This document shows positions 9,181 to 17,221 of a DNA stretch of 64,000 nucleotides, in pieces. Every line of letters begins with the position of its first letter. Within the stretch, counting starts at the first letter, position 1. Both the position numbers and the translations under genes were made by a program. Source of the stretch: Ktedonobacter sp. SOSP1-85 (lineage in GTDB: Bacteria > Chloroflexota > Ktedonobacteria > Ktedonobacterales > Ktedonobacteraceae); assembly GCF_016587415.1 (NCBI RefSeq), contig NZ_BNJI01000002.1, positions 1,488,001-1,552,000 on the forward strand, given 5' to 3'. The notes beneath the pieces were generated by a model that saw only the letters and a program-made list of their open reading frames with translations, was not told where the DNA came from and searched no databases.

Positions 9181-9208
9181 AGGAATATTCTTGTCAAGGA
9201 ATATTCTT
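9181..9208 (-). promoter_or_regulatory. Probable ArsR operator: two AGGAATATTCTT sites
   Basis: AGGAATATTCTT occurs at 9181-9192 and 9197-9208, spaced 16 bp, 20-47 bp upstream of the regulator start. Each copy contains the palindrome GAATATTC. Position and symmetry fit an autoregulatory site; binding is inferred. Confidence 0.55.
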
Positions 9209-9457
9209 TTCGGGGAATGCTGTAACTTATCGGGTGATAAATACAGGTGTGAGTGAAACGGAGAGATGCACCTGACCAGCACGCACTTCTGTTGGTATTT
9301 CCCGGACAAATACATGAGAGCGGCAAACCTTCAGATTTGACACTCCCCCGGATAAATCCAGGGGGATTCTGATCGGCTCCCCATCAGTCCATTTCTGTTT
9401 CAGGATCAATGCTTCACAGTTCGGGGCGTGTCAAGCGCCCCATCCGTAGGCCGGGCC

Positions 9458-10552
9458 TCATGCCCCTACGGCACTCTGCCTCTTACCAGCAGAGCCAGCC
9501 CTTCGGCTAATATTGATGGCTCCCACTTTGTCACGGTGCCCCATCCAGCCACAGTCAGCACAGACGTAGGTTCTGTCCTGAGCTTTGTTTCTTGCGCGAC
9601 AAGCAGGACACTCTTGGCTCGTGTGGGCAGGATCAATCTGCTCCACCTGGATACCGAGTCGCTCTGCCTTGTAGGTCAGAAATTGTGTGAGCTGGTAGAA
9701 GGACCATGTAGCCATCATACGATTGTTTTTGCGTGCATGAGCACCACGGCTTGTGCGTGCCGTGTTGTGTCGGATACCAGCAAGGGCCTCCACACGGATG
9801 ATGCCAACCCCTTGCTCTTTGGCGTGATTGACGACCTGCCGAGAAAGCTGATGGTTGATGTTTTTCATCCAACGGGCTTCTTTGCCCTGGCTTTTCTTGA
9901 CGGCTCTGGTTTTCTTGGCTTTTTGCAGCTTCTTGCGTCGAGCGTAGAAGCGACGGCGCATGGAGCGTTGATAGCGACCATTGCCAAAGAAGCGCGTCCC
10001 TTTGCCCACCACATAGACCACAGCAGGAACTTTGATGCCAAGGTCAACACCCATTACCCCATCTTGTTCTGAGGGCAGAGACCTCTCAATGGTGAGTGTC
10101 AGATCAGCGACCCACTTCCCACGCTTCTTCTTGATGCGCAAGATGCCAGGAACACCAGCATAGACTATGCCCTCACAAGGAATATGTACCTGTTGTGTTT
10201 TGCCATCAACACACATGGGAAGGGTGAGCATGTTTCCAAAGAGTCGCCAGTTCTGGTTATTCCACTGGGCAATAGGCTTTTTGAGCACCGGAATACGCCC
10301 AAGCTCAAACGAACGCTTGAAGACAGAATGAGCATCACGCAAGGCTTGATTCTTAACAGCGCTGGGCAGGTTGGAAACAAAGTCTTTCGTACTCGTTTTT
10401 TCAGGCAAAATCCCAGCATCGAGCGCAGCCACCAACACATTGACGGTACTGATGTACTCAAGGCAGTGCGCCATGAGCAAGCGTGATTGTTCCGATGTGG
10501 GATACAAACGGACTTGAAGGGTCGTCTGCAATCCCTTGGCTGATCGGCTCAT
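9458..10552 (-). CDS. tnpB: TnpB-family RNA-guided nuclease
   Basis: 364 aa. RuvC I Asp in MGVDLGIKVPAVV, RuvC II Glu in GIIRVEALAGI, zinc ribbon CPAC ... CADCG, RuvC III Asp in GHRDKVGAINI: all catalytic residues are present. A long basic helical bridge (RRRFYARRKKLQKAKKTRAVKK) lies after RuvC I. It is translationally coupled to tnpA (4-bp overlap at 10549-10552). The expected partner is a guide RNA ending at the right-end hairpin 9341-9367, whose guide portion would be copied from the DNA beyond 9337. Confidence 0.88.
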   Translation of the reverse strand: MSRSAKGLQTTLQVRLYPTSEQSRLLMAHCLEYISTVNVLVAALDAGILPEKTSTKDFVSNLPSAVKNQALRDAHSVFKRSFELGRIPVLKKPIAQWNNQNWRLFGNMLTLPMCVDGKTQQVHIPCEGIVYAGVPGILRIKKKRGKWVADLTLTIERSLPSEQDGVMGVDLGIKVPAVVYVVGKGTRFFGNGRYQRSMRRRFYARRKKLQKAKKTRAVKKSQGKEARWMKNINHQLSRQVVNHAKEQGVGIIRVEALAGIRHNTARTSRGAHARKNNRMMATWSFYQLTQFLTYKAERLGIQVEQIDPAHTSQECPACRARNKAQDRTYVCADCGWMGHRDKVGAINISRRAGSAGKRQSAVGA

Positions 10553-10947
10553 GTGGTACTCTGCCTTTCAATGTATTTTTGAATGGTATCAGCGCTAACA
10601 TGCCCCGCCGTACTGTAGAACGTCGAACGCGTCCAGAGCGAGGGCATGCGCATCAGGTGGGAAAACTCTTCACGCAACATGTGCGAACTTCGCCCCTTGA
10701 TGAGGCGAGCGATGTCCGTAGGCATTGTGTAGGGATTGGCCTGAATGAACAGATGCACATAGTCAGGCTGAATTGCCAACGCCACGATGGCCCAATGGTG
10801 CTCAGCCGCAACCTGCTCAATAATCTGCTGAAGGCGATCATGCACAGGACCAACAAGCACCTTGCGCCGTCGCTTTGGGCAAAAAATGATGTGGTACAAA
10901 ATGTGATGAACGCTCTGTTGTTCGTGAATATATTTTTCTTGGCTCAT
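10549..10947 (-). CDS. tnpA: IS200/IS605 Y1 transposase TnpA with altered HUH motif
   Basis: 132 aa, normal family length. The core matches IS200-type TnpA: HHILYHIIFCPKRRRKVL, IVALAIQPDYVHLFI, RLIKGRSSHMLREEF, and the catalytic Tyr in ADTIQKYIERQ. The metal-binding HUH signature normally reads H-hydrophobic-H; here the first His is Tyr (DYVHL, codon TAT, one base from CAT). This may reduce or abolish single-strand cleavage, although the protein is otherwise complete. The start has no ribosome-binding site; the promoter lies so close that the mRNA may be leaderless. Confidence 0.85.
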   Translation of the reverse strand: MSQEKYIHEQQSVHHILYHIIFCPKRRRKVLVGPVHDRLQQIIEQVAAEHHWAIVALAIQPDYVHLFIQANPYTMPTDIARLIKGRSSHMLREEFSHLMRMPSLWTRSTFYSTAGHVSADTIQKYIERQSTT

Positions 10948-10985
10948 GTAGATAGTATATTCAATAACAACGTATACTGTCTACA
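10947..10985 (-). promoter_or_regulatory. tnpA promoter enclosed by an inverted repeat
   Basis: On the minus strand TAGACA and TATACT are separated by 18 bp. The -10 ends 7 bp before the ATG, predicting a leaderless transcript. The arms TGTAGATAGTATA (10947-10959) and TATACTGTCTACA (10973-10985) are inverted repeats with one mismatch covering both promoter hexamers, so they could be a self-repression site. Confidence 0.5.
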
Positions 10986-11070
10986 TCTAGCCCTGCCCTA
11001 TCAACCCCAAAAACAGGGAAGAGCGATTCATCTCCGGCTTAAAAGACCGGAGCTTTCTCGCTCGCTTCCT

Positions 11071-11144
11071 GTAATCGTTCCCTCGCCCATTTTGCCTCTT
11101 GCAGAACACATTGGATTAGGGCAAAATTGCTTCGATGTGTCCAT
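11071..11144 (-). pseudogene. N-terminal transposase remnant with zinc-ribbon start
   Basis: ATG 11144 begins MDTSKQFCPNPMCSARGKMGEGTIT, like the cysteine-rich start of IS1/IS1595-type transposases of this bacterial group. It is cut after 25 codons by the TTAC site of the IS608-like element. The expected second CxxC is not found beyond the element, so the rest of the gene was already lost. Repeated ACTCCAC motifs at 11155-11215 may be its former terminal repeat. Confidence 0.45.
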
Positions 11145-11224
11145 TGTGATCCTGCCCCGAATTTGTGGAGTCCCCAAAGAGGTGACCCTACCCCAGTTTA
11201 GTGGAGTGTCCAGCCGTGAAAGCT

Positions 11225-11774
11225 GAACTATTGTGAAAACGTCAATGGGATCGTTTTGAGGATCTTTCTCGTAGGCCAACGGACGCGCTTCCTGGCAATA
11301 GAGCAGAGCATTTACATAGAATGAGGCATGGCCGCATTCCCGTGCTCCGCGTAGATACGCTACTCCCAGAGACATGAAAGCCATCGCCAGCACGTACTGA
11401 TCTTCTTTCAGGATCTGGGCATAAATGGAGGTTTTCTGGCACAACTGGATGGCTCGCATCGTCTCGTTGCGCAACGAGAAGCAGTGCGCTAGCGTCAGGA
11501 GGCACTGATTGCCACTTTTAAGTGTCTGCCCCTGTTCACGTTGCGCCATCTCCCAATCTTGTTGAAAATCCGGTTCCGCTTGTTGTAGAGAGCACGCGTG
11601 TTTCCACCGGGTGGTCGCACACAAGGGGTCAGGCGAAGGGCGTCTTGGTGCTGAGAGGGGATGGGGAATGGGAGGGTCAGCCAGCCAGCCCACAAGGTGA
11701 AGCGTGGGCTGGCCTCCCAGGACCCGCACCACGGTGGTAGCGAGCACCGGGTGCCAGTAAATCATGGTAATCAT
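11225..11774 (-). pseudogene. Chimeric frame: conjugation-operon ORF head joined to a TPR-like fragment
   Basis: The ATG at 11774 lies 27 bp after the CHAP gene stop and has AAAGGAGCG upstream, so a third operon gene starts here. The first 60 residues (MITMIYWHPVLATTVVRVLGG...) are unrecognised. From about 11560 the frame reads like a TPR protein: LLTLAHCFSLRNETMRAIQLCQK and LAMAFMSLGVAYLRGA. The frame continues into transposon DNA after about 11225. The parts come from different genes, so a functional product is unlikely. The junctions are inferred from composition, not shown by a repeat. Confidence 0.45.
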
Positions 11775-11800
11775 TGTTATTCGCTCCTTTTCGTTCGTTG

Positions 11801-12499
11801 TTAGGAAAGGGTGAGGGGGTGGAGGTAGCCCACCACCTCAAAGGCATTCCAGTACCCGTTGTGAGTATTGACAGATCCATCCGGGTTGAGAGGAAGTGTT
11901 TGAACCGGGAACTCGCCATTGGCCTGGGCAAAGGTGATGGCAGTATGGTGAGGGTCAACGCCAAGGACAATACTTACATGTCCGTAGGCCCCTCCATTCC
12001 TGGCCATAATATCGCCAGGTTGTGGGAGGTTCCCACGCGCAGAGAGGCGTTGCCAACCCTGCTCACTGGCAAAGTGCTCCCAGTACTGATTGGCATTCTG
12101 GCCCTGGACGGGGAGTGGCTGGACATAGGCATAGGCGGCGATGACGAACACCACGCACTGAAAGGTGTCTGGCTGCCAGGAGGCACACCCGGGGCAGTGC
12201 GCGTTGGCCCACGCGATGATCTCAGGCGGGAAACCCGCGTCATAGTAGTGGTCAGCGCCACTGCCCTGGCAATCGGTAGGAAGGCGAGCAGGGGTGCAAT
12301 GCAGATGGGCTGCCATCTTGAGCGCCCATTGCACCACTTCGCCGCGTTTTCCCGAGCCCGAAGTATCAATGGTTGAGAGACCTGGATTCGTTGTCTGAGG
12401 GGCTCCCTGAGCCTGTGCATCCATCGCCACGGTCATGCTTGTGCCAAACATCCCAAACACAACAAGCACCATGCCGCCAAGAAGGAGGAACTTGAGCAT
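11801..12499 (-). CDS. CHAP-domain cell-wall hydrolase of a conjugation operon
   Basis: 232 aa. An N-terminal hydrophobic segment (LLLGGMVLVVFGMFGTSMTVA) acts as signal peptide or anchor. The CHAP catalytic pair is visible: Cys about 115 in DTFQCVVFV and His about 174 in AYGHVSIVLG; PGDIMAR precedes the His as in CHAP enzymes. Such amidases or endopeptidases open peptidoglycan for DNA transfer. It starts 22 bp after the upstream TrbL/VirB6-like gene stop on the same strand, which supports a conjugation role. Annotation as a CHAP hydrolase is good; the conjugation role is inferred from context. Confidence 0.75.
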   Translation of the reverse strand: MLKFLLLGGMVLVVFGMFGTSMTVAMDAQAQGAPQTTNPGLSTIDTSGSGKRGEVVQWALKMAAHLHCTPARLPTDCQGSGADHYYDAGFPPEIIAWANAHCPGCASWQPDTFQCVVFVIAAYAYVQPLPVQGQNANQYWEHFASEQGWQRLSARGNLPQPGDIMARNGGAYGHVSIVLGVDPHHTAITFAQANGEFPVQTLPLNPDGSVNTHNGYWNAFEVVGYLHPLTLS

Positions 12500-12520
12500 C
12501 CTTTCTCACCTACCTTTCGC

Positions 12521-13729
12521 TTAGAGGGCTGCGATGGCTCGGATAGCCATCGACTCGACCTGGGTCGTGACTTGCGATTGAACAGAGTCGGCTTGCTGTT
12601 GCGCCTGCAAGATCGGGCGCAGGGCATAGTTCTGGATCATGGAGGGCAGACGTGGGACCAGGTAGAACACGGCCCCACTCAGAAGGAGTGCCACAATCTG
12701 CTGGATGATCGTGTCGAGTCCTGCGACGGGGCCTGTGCTGATCTGAATGCTGGCGCTATAGCTCACCAGGAGCCCGCCTAGGCTGAGCGCGGTGATCTGA
12801 AGGAACTGGATCATGACGGTGGAGACAAAGGCGGAGAGCCAGATCTGGCCCCAGCGCTGGGTTTGCAGGAGAGCCAGGCACAGCAGGCCCAGGGGGGAGA
12901 GGGCTGTCAGCAAGGCGACCACGGCGAGGCGGACGAGCATCTGCCAGGCGAGCCAGAGCATGTGCCAGAAGAGAAAGACCACAAACCAGACGCGCAGCAA
13001 GAACCCGATGGCCACCTGGTCGGGCGTTTGCCCTACGAAATTGATCATCAGGGAGAGGGTGTCTTTGAGAAAAGAGTGAAGAAATAGCTCATCGACACCC
13101 AGGCAGAGGGCGTTATTGAAATCAATAATGAGCCGACACACATACAGGCTGATGTGGGCGGCAAGAAAGGCCACGCAGAGCCGCGGGAGGGCTTCATGCA
13201 AGGAGGGCATGGGCACGCCGATGCTTCGTCCAATGAGCACATTGTAGGCCAGGAAGCCAACTAGGACCACCACAGCCGTATCCAGAAAGCTCAGTTCCCA
13301 CTGCACCATCTGCTGAATCTGACTGTTGTCATAGGTGGCGAGCGCGGGTGTCTGGGACAGAAAATTGAAGGGATTCTGCATGAAGAGTTCGATGATGGGA
13401 CGCACGATGTTCCAGATCTGCTCGGTCAGGTTGGCCAGAAACTCATTGCTGTAGCAGGTAACATCCCCAATGCCACAGGCAAAGGTTTGCTGTGAAGAGG
13501 ATGGGCTGAGAGGCATGCCTGTGTCTTCACCTCCACCTGCCTGGGTGACGGGAGGAGCAGAAAGCGAGGTCCCCTGAACGGCGGGAGATGCGCCATAGGG
13601 AGCAGGCGGATGAACAGTGAGCAGCATCCCCGCTATCACAAGCAGAACAATCCCTCCCCGTCTCATGAGTATGACATACGGTCTTCTTGTCATGAGTGAG
13701 AGTAAGGCACGAATAAACAGGCGAGACAT
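12521..13729 (-). CDS. TrbL/VirB6-like conjugal transfer membrane protein
   Basis: 402 aa with an N-terminal signal/anchor (IVLLVIAGMLLTV), a Pro/Ser-rich periplasm-like stretch, then about six membrane segments from residue 150 on: TAVVVLVGFLAYNVLIG, LCVAFLAAHISLYVC, VWFVVFLFWHMLWLAW, VVALLTALSPLGLLCLALL, and further ones. The LSPLGLLCLAL segment with a following WG is typical of type IV secretion inner-membrane proteins (TrbL/VirB6). No other secretion genes are seen upstream, so this is part of a broken integrative element. The soluble C-terminal tail is Gln-rich. Confidence 0.6.
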   Translation of the reverse strand: MSRLFIRALLSLMTRRPYVILMRRGGIVLLVIAGMLLTVHPPAPYGASPAVQGTSLSAPPVTQAGGGEDTGMPLSPSSSQQTFACGIGDVTCYSNEFLANLTEQIWNIVRPIIELFMQNPFNFLSQTPALATYDNSQIQQMVQWELSFLDTAVVVLVGFLAYNVLIGRSIGVPMPSLHEALPRLCVAFLAAHISLYVCRLIIDFNNALCLGVDELFLHSFLKDTLSLMINFVGQTPDQVAIGFLLRVWFVVFLFWHMLWLAWQMLVRLAVVALLTALSPLGLLCLALLQTQRWGQIWLSAFVSTVMIQFLQITALSLGGLLVSYSASIQISTGPVAGLDTIIQQIVALLLSGAVFYLVPRLPSMIQNYALRPILQAQQQADSVQSQVTTQVESMAIRAIAAL

Positions 13730-13895
13730 CGAGTAGCTCCTTCTTCGTTGTTGATCTCTCTGTGTCAGGGGTAAGTGTACTCAACAAGGGCAGTAAATGG
13801 GAAGAGGAAAACCACCCAATGTCGGGCGAAGTTCTTCCCAGTTTTGAGCGAAGTGGGAGTGGTGACGCAAATACAGGAGGGGAAGGGAGAAAGGT

Positions 13896-13922
13896 TGTCA
13901 CAAACACGACGTGTCTTTCGTC
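13896..13922 (+). promoter_or_regulatory. ECF41-type promoter
   Basis: TGTCACA (13896-13902), 16-bp spacer, CGTC (13919-13922). This matches the published ECF41 promoter (TGTCACA at -35, CGTC at -10). It lies upstream of the reductase gene at 14110, and an ECF41 sigma factor is encoded 1.7 kb downstream. Confidence 0.65.
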
Positions 13923-13939
13923 TCGTGTACGAAGCTGGA

Positions 13940-13977
13940 TGGATGCCTTCTCTGTCAGACGACAGAGAAGGCATCCA
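13940..13977. repeat. 17-bp perfect stem with 4-nt loop
   Basis: GGATGCCTTCTCTGTC and its exact complement flank AGAC. It lies between the ECF41 promoter and the reductase start, so it would be in the mRNA leader. No T-run follows. Confidence 0.8.
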
Positions 13978-14109
13978 AGCTCTTTACGCATGAGAAAATG
14001 GAGGGGCTTGGATCTCAACCTGGGCAACTCATGGATCAGGGGAGAAGCTATGAGTCACCTTCTGGCAAGCTCTTTCTTTTTCTTTGTGATGCTCTCTGGA
14101 GACCTTTCT

Positions 14110-14898
14110 ATGACAACAATACTTGTTACCGGCGGCTCAGGTGCATTGGGGCGTGAACTCGTGGGACGCCTGGTAAATATGAGTTATAACGTGCGGATCA
14201 TGAGCCGCAATCCCGAACGACATGCTCCTCAAGCATCTGCTACTCTAGAATGGGCGCAGGGCAATCTTGAAACGGGTCGGGGACTCGCTCAGGCCGTTGC
14301 AGGTGTGGATGTCATCATCCATGCAGCAAGCGATCCGATGCACGCTCGTCAAATAGATGTCCATGGCACCCAACTCCTGCTCACAAAAGCACGCGAAGCA
14401 GGCGTATCCCATTTCATCTACATCTCTATTGTTGGTATTGACCGCATCAAGTATGGGTATTACCAATCCAAATTGGAGGCCGAAGAATGTATCAAACAGA
14501 GCGGTATTCCCTGGTCCATACTCAGAGCCACCCAGTTTCACACGTTGATTGATACCGTATTGCAAGCCGCTACAAAGCTACCTTTGATACTCCTTCCCAC
14601 TGATTTGCAATTTCAAGTCCTGGATCCTGGTGAAGCTGCGAACCGCCTCTGCAAGATTGTTGCTGCGGGTCCGAGTGGCCGTGTCCCTGATCTTGGTGGG
14701 CCAGAGGTGTTAACTGGCAAGCAATTGTTGCGTGTATGGCTCAAGCAGCGCGGTATGCATCGCCTTGTCATCCAACTCTGGCTTCCGGGCAAAGCTGCTG
14801 ACGGCTTCCGTCACGGCTACAATACCTGCCTCTCAGAACCGCGGAGAGGCACGATCACCTGGAGCCAATGGGTTCAAAAAAAATATGGGAAGCAGTAA
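14110..14898 (+). CDS. NmrA/atypical SDR NAD(P)-binding protein
   Basis: 262 aa. Rossmann start TTILVTGGSGALGRELVGRL (GGSGALG nucleotide loop), RIMSRNPERH at the end of beta-2, VIIHAASDP, then YISIVGIDRIKYGYYQSKLEAE with the YxxxK dyad shifted as in atypical SDRs, and WSILRATQFH. ATG 14110 has GGAG upstream; a longer open frame to 13762 is non-coding leader. ECF41 sigma genes are typically linked to a carboxymuconolactone decarboxylase, oxidoreductase or epimerase. This gene fills that role and has the ECF41 promoter upstream. Substrate unknown. Confidence 0.87.
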   Translation: MTTILVTGGSGALGRELVGRLVNMSYNVRIMSRNPERHAPQASATLEWAQGNLETGRGLAQAVAGVDVIIHAASDPMHARQIDVHGTQLLLTKAREAGVSHFIYISIVGIDRIKYGYYQSKLEAEECIKQSGIPWSILRATQFHTLIDTVLQAATKLPLILLPTDLQFQVLDPGEAANRLCKIVAAGPSGRVPDLGGPEVLTGKQLLRVWLKQRGMHRLVIQLWLPGKAADGFRHGYNTCLSEPRRGTITWSQWVQKKYGKQ

Positions 14899-14929
14899 GA
14901 AGCAGTAAAAGGAAATGGAGGCACTACGA

Positions 14930-15349
14930 ATGAAACGCACTACGCTCATGAGCGCAACCTGGGTCGTCGCACTCAACGCAATTGTTTTGCTTGCCCACTC
15001 TGTGGCACACTTTGGTCTACATGTACTTCCAATGACACTCTTTGACTATCTGTTTATCGGTATCGTCATTATGATCTTGCCATTGCTTGCCCTGTTCATG
15101 ATGTACAACACTCGCCTCTCCCGCTGGGGAATGTGGTTGCTCTTGCTCTCTCTGCTCAGCTCGCTTCTCTATGGTCTGATCTACCACTTTCTGCTACCAG
15201 GCATGGATAACGTCACGAATGTTGGAGCAGAGCCCTGGCATCTCCTTTTCGTGATCACCAGTTATGTGCAATTTCCTCTGCAAGCCGCTGGCGTAATTGT
15301 TGGCATTTGGGCCTTGCTCTCCAGAGAGCAGGCACAAACACAAGCATAA
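14930..15349 (+). CDS. Small four-helix integral membrane protein
   Basis: 139 aa from ATG 14930, which has ATGGAGG just upstream and starts 31 bp after the reductase stop. Four hydrophobic segments: VVALNAIVLLAHSVAHFGLHVL, YLFIGIVIMILPLLALFMMY, GMWLLLLSLLSSLLYGLIYHF and HLLFVITSYVQFPLQAAGVIVGIWALL. A His in each of the first and third helices is notable. Not assigned to a named family. Likely co-transcribed with the reductase. Confidence 0.75.
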   Translation: MKRTTLMSATWVVALNAIVLLAHSVAHFGLHVLPMTLFDYLFIGIVIMILPLLALFMMYNTRLSRWGMWLLLLSLLSSLLYGLIYHFLLPGMDNVTNVGAEPWHLLFVITSYVQFPLQAAGVIVGIWALLSREQAQTQA

Positions 15350-15412
15350 AGCCAGGGGTGATACATTTCGCATCTCCTTGCCTGCTGATTTGCGGTTGCC
15401 CATCACCGGGCG

Positions 15413-15478
15413 CGGTCCGCTGTTCCCGCCCCAGGCAATGTTGTAGTGGCAGAAGAGGAGGCGGGGAACAGCAGACCG
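15413..15478. repeat. Long hairpin between membrane gene and sigma gene
   Basis: CGGTCCGCTGTTCCCGCC (15413-15430) pairs with GGCGGGGAACAGCAGACCG (15460-15478) except for one position, loop 29 nt. It may end the upstream transcript but has no T-run. Confidence 0.6.
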
Positions 15479-15582
15479 AGGCATGCTTTGCGAATGCGAG
15501 GAGAATGGTTTGTAGGATCGTGTGACTCTCGCAGCCAGACTTTGCTATAGTACATGAAAGGAATATCTCAAAGGACAACACT

Positions 15583-16464
15583 ATGCAGCAGGAAGACGTT
15601 TTTCAAACGTATAAACCGCTACTCTTTTCCATTGCCTATAACATGCTGGGGAACATCATGGATGCCGAGGATTGTGTACAAGAGGCATTGTTGCGCTGGT
15701 ATCAAGCCAGCAACAACGGCGAGAGAGAAGCTGTGCGCTCTCCCAAATCCTACCTCAGCATGATTGTGACGCACCTTTGCATTGATCAACTGCGCTCAGC
15801 ACGTGTACAGCGTGAACGCTATATCGGGGTTTGGCTACCTGAACCCCTGGTGGTCGTAGATGAAAGCAGCGTGACTGATATGGTGGAACTGTCAGAGACG
15901 CTCTCCGTCGCATTTTTGCATCTTTTAGAAAAGCTGTCACCAATCGAGCGCGCCGTGTTCCTGTTGCGCCAAGTCTTCGATTATGAATATGCCGAAATTG
16001 CTGCAATCGTCCAGAAGAGTGAGGACAACTGTCGCCAGATCGTGCGCCGGGCGCGCCAACACCTGGGAGCGCATCGTCCAGGATATCATGCTTCAAAGGA
16101 AGAGCAGGATACTATCCTGCACCAATTTATCCACGCCTGCATCCATGGTGATATGGACGGTCTCCTGACTCTGCTCACCAACGATATCGTGAGCTATGCT
16201 GATAGTGGTGGTAAAGTTCCCTCGGCACGCAATCCTCTCCATGGCGCGGACAGAGTCGCGCGGTATCTCCTTGGCCTGTTGCAGAAAGCACCAGAAGACT
16301 ACCACTTCCGTATAGCCCGCATCAATAGTCAGCCCGGAATTATCAGTTATATCAATGGTGTGCCTTTTTCTCTTCTGACATTGGATATTCTCGATGGACG
16401 TATTCGGGAGATTGATGTGATTGTTAACCCGGATAAATTGCGAGGTGTTCCAACATATCGGTGA
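15583..16464 (+). CDS. ECF41-type RNA polymerase sigma factor (SigJ-like)
   Basis: 293 aa. Sigma2: FQTYKPLLFSIAYNMLGNIMDAEDCVQEALLRWYQ; linker RYIGVWLPEPLVV, a conserved ECF41 element; sigma4: LEKLSPIERAVFLLRQVFDYEYAEIAAIVQKSEDNCRQIVRRARQHL; then a SnoaL/NTF2-like C-terminal domain ending in VIVNPDKL. In ECF41 factors this extension controls activity in place of an anti-sigma factor, and NPDKL is a family hallmark. AAAGGA precedes the ATG. The probable target is the ECF41 promoter at 13896. It is followed by a strong terminator. Confidence 0.92.
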   Translation: MQQEDVFQTYKPLLFSIAYNMLGNIMDAEDCVQEALLRWYQASNNGEREAVRSPKSYLSMIVTHLCIDQLRSARVQRERYIGVWLPEPLVVVDESSVTDMVELSETLSVAFLHLLEKLSPIERAVFLLRQVFDYEYAEIAAIVQKSEDNCRQIVRRARQHLGAHRPGYHASKEEQDTILHQFIHACIHGDMDGLLTLLTNDIVSYADSGGKVPSARNPLHGADRVARYLLGLLQKAPEDYHFRIARINSQPGIISYINGVPFSLLTLDILDGRIREIDVIVNPDKLRGVPTYR

Positions 16465-16492
16465 TGCCATCAACATCGCTTTAGACGCGAAT

Positions 16493-16538
16493 CTAGAAAA
16501 AGCTCCAGAGAGGAAGGTTTCTCTGGAGCTTTTTCTAG
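16493..16538. terminator. Bidirectional intrinsic terminator
   Basis: A 19-bp perfect stem with A-run on one side and T-run on the other (AGCTCCAGAGA / TCTCTGGAGCTTTTTC), loop 8 nt. It separates the sigma gene (+) from the convergent DHFR-like gene (-). Confidence 0.9.
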
Positions 16539-16582
16539 CAAGTGTGTAGGGAGCCTGGCTCGGTTCGCTGAGTGTGTGTTTT

Positions 16583-17176
16583 TCACTGGGTGGAGTCGCG
16601 CTTCTCTCTTGGTTGGTAGGAAAGGACCATGACGCCAGAAGGATGTGTTTTGCTGTTGACGAGTTTTAACTTCACCCGATCCTTGAGGTTTTGGAAGAGA
16701 GCCTTGCCACCGCCTAAGATGACCGGATGGACTAAAAGCTGATATTCATCGATCAAACCTAGATCGGTCAGGGTTGATACGAGACTGGCGCTTCCGTAGA
16801 TCAGCATGTCACGTCCCGGCTCCTGTTTCAGGTGCTCAATTTCTTCTGGAATGACCTCTTTTACCAGGCGTGAATTGTTCCATTCAGCGGTGGGTAGTGT
16901 CCTGGAAAAGACTATTTTGTGCATCGCATTCAACTTGCGGGCATATTCTTTCTCTCCCTCCGAGGCTTGAGGATTGTCAGGAACATAGGGCCAGGACCCA
17001 GCAAAACTTTGATATGTCACTCGCCCAAACAAGAGCATATCTGCAGAACTGACCAGATCATCTTCATATTTGCCCATGGCTTGGTCGTAGACCTCCCCAA
17101 CCCAATCCATTTCTCCGTTTGCTCCCGCAATAAAGCCGTCAAGGGTGATCCACGTGGTGCTAATAATTTTTCTCAT
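16583..17176 (-). CDS. Dihydrofolate reductase-like / RibD C-terminal domain protein
   Basis: 197 aa. It matches the RibD-C family: ISTTWITLDGFIAGANGEMDW, MLLFGRVTYQSFAGSWPY, NAMHKIVFSRTL, IYGSASLVSTLTDLGLIDEYQLLVHPVILGGGKALF. The fold binds NADPH; members act as deaminopyrimidine or dihydrofolate-type reductases, but many are of unknown substrate. The start has GGAGGAGAG upstream. The AraC-type regulator gene upstream ends 46 bp before it on the same strand, so the two may form an operon. Confidence 0.88.
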   Translation of the reverse strand: MRKIISTTWITLDGFIAGANGEMDWVGEVYDQAMGKYEDDLVSSADMLLFGRVTYQSFAGSWPYVPDNPQASEGEKEYARKLNAMHKIVFSRTLPTAEWNNSRLVKEVIPEEIEHLKQEPGRDMLIYGSASLVSTLTDLGLIDEYQLLVHPVILGGGKALFQNLKDRVKLKLVNSKTHPSGVMVLSYQPREKRDSTQ

Positions 17177-17221
17177 TCTCTCCTCCTTTTGTTGGGTATC
17201 GGACAGAGATAGTATAGCTTT

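Larger units (their letters stand above)
9337..11070 (-). mobile_element. IS608-like IS200/IS605 element, TnpA plus TnpB
   Basis: 1734 bp. The left end follows TTAC (minus strand, 11074-11071) and contains the hairpin with GATGAATCGC. The right end hairpin (9341-9367) ends in GTGTCAA, giving the TCAA right tetranucleotide at 9340-9337. TTAC and TCAA are the known cleavage tetranucleotides of IS608. tnpA and tnpB overlap by 4 bp. On the 11-kb side the flank is a remnant of another transposase gene; on the other side it is the upstream region of the ArsR operon. No target duplication is expected for this family. Confidence 0.85.

Noticed and set aside
9227..9409. Short minus-strand frame across the IS608-like right end
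   Set aside because: It is the IS end plus intergenic DNA; no coding features.
13762..14109. N-terminal extension of the reductase frame
   Set aside because: Contains the ECF41 promoter and hairpin; the Rossmann motif and ribosome-binding site put the start at 14110.
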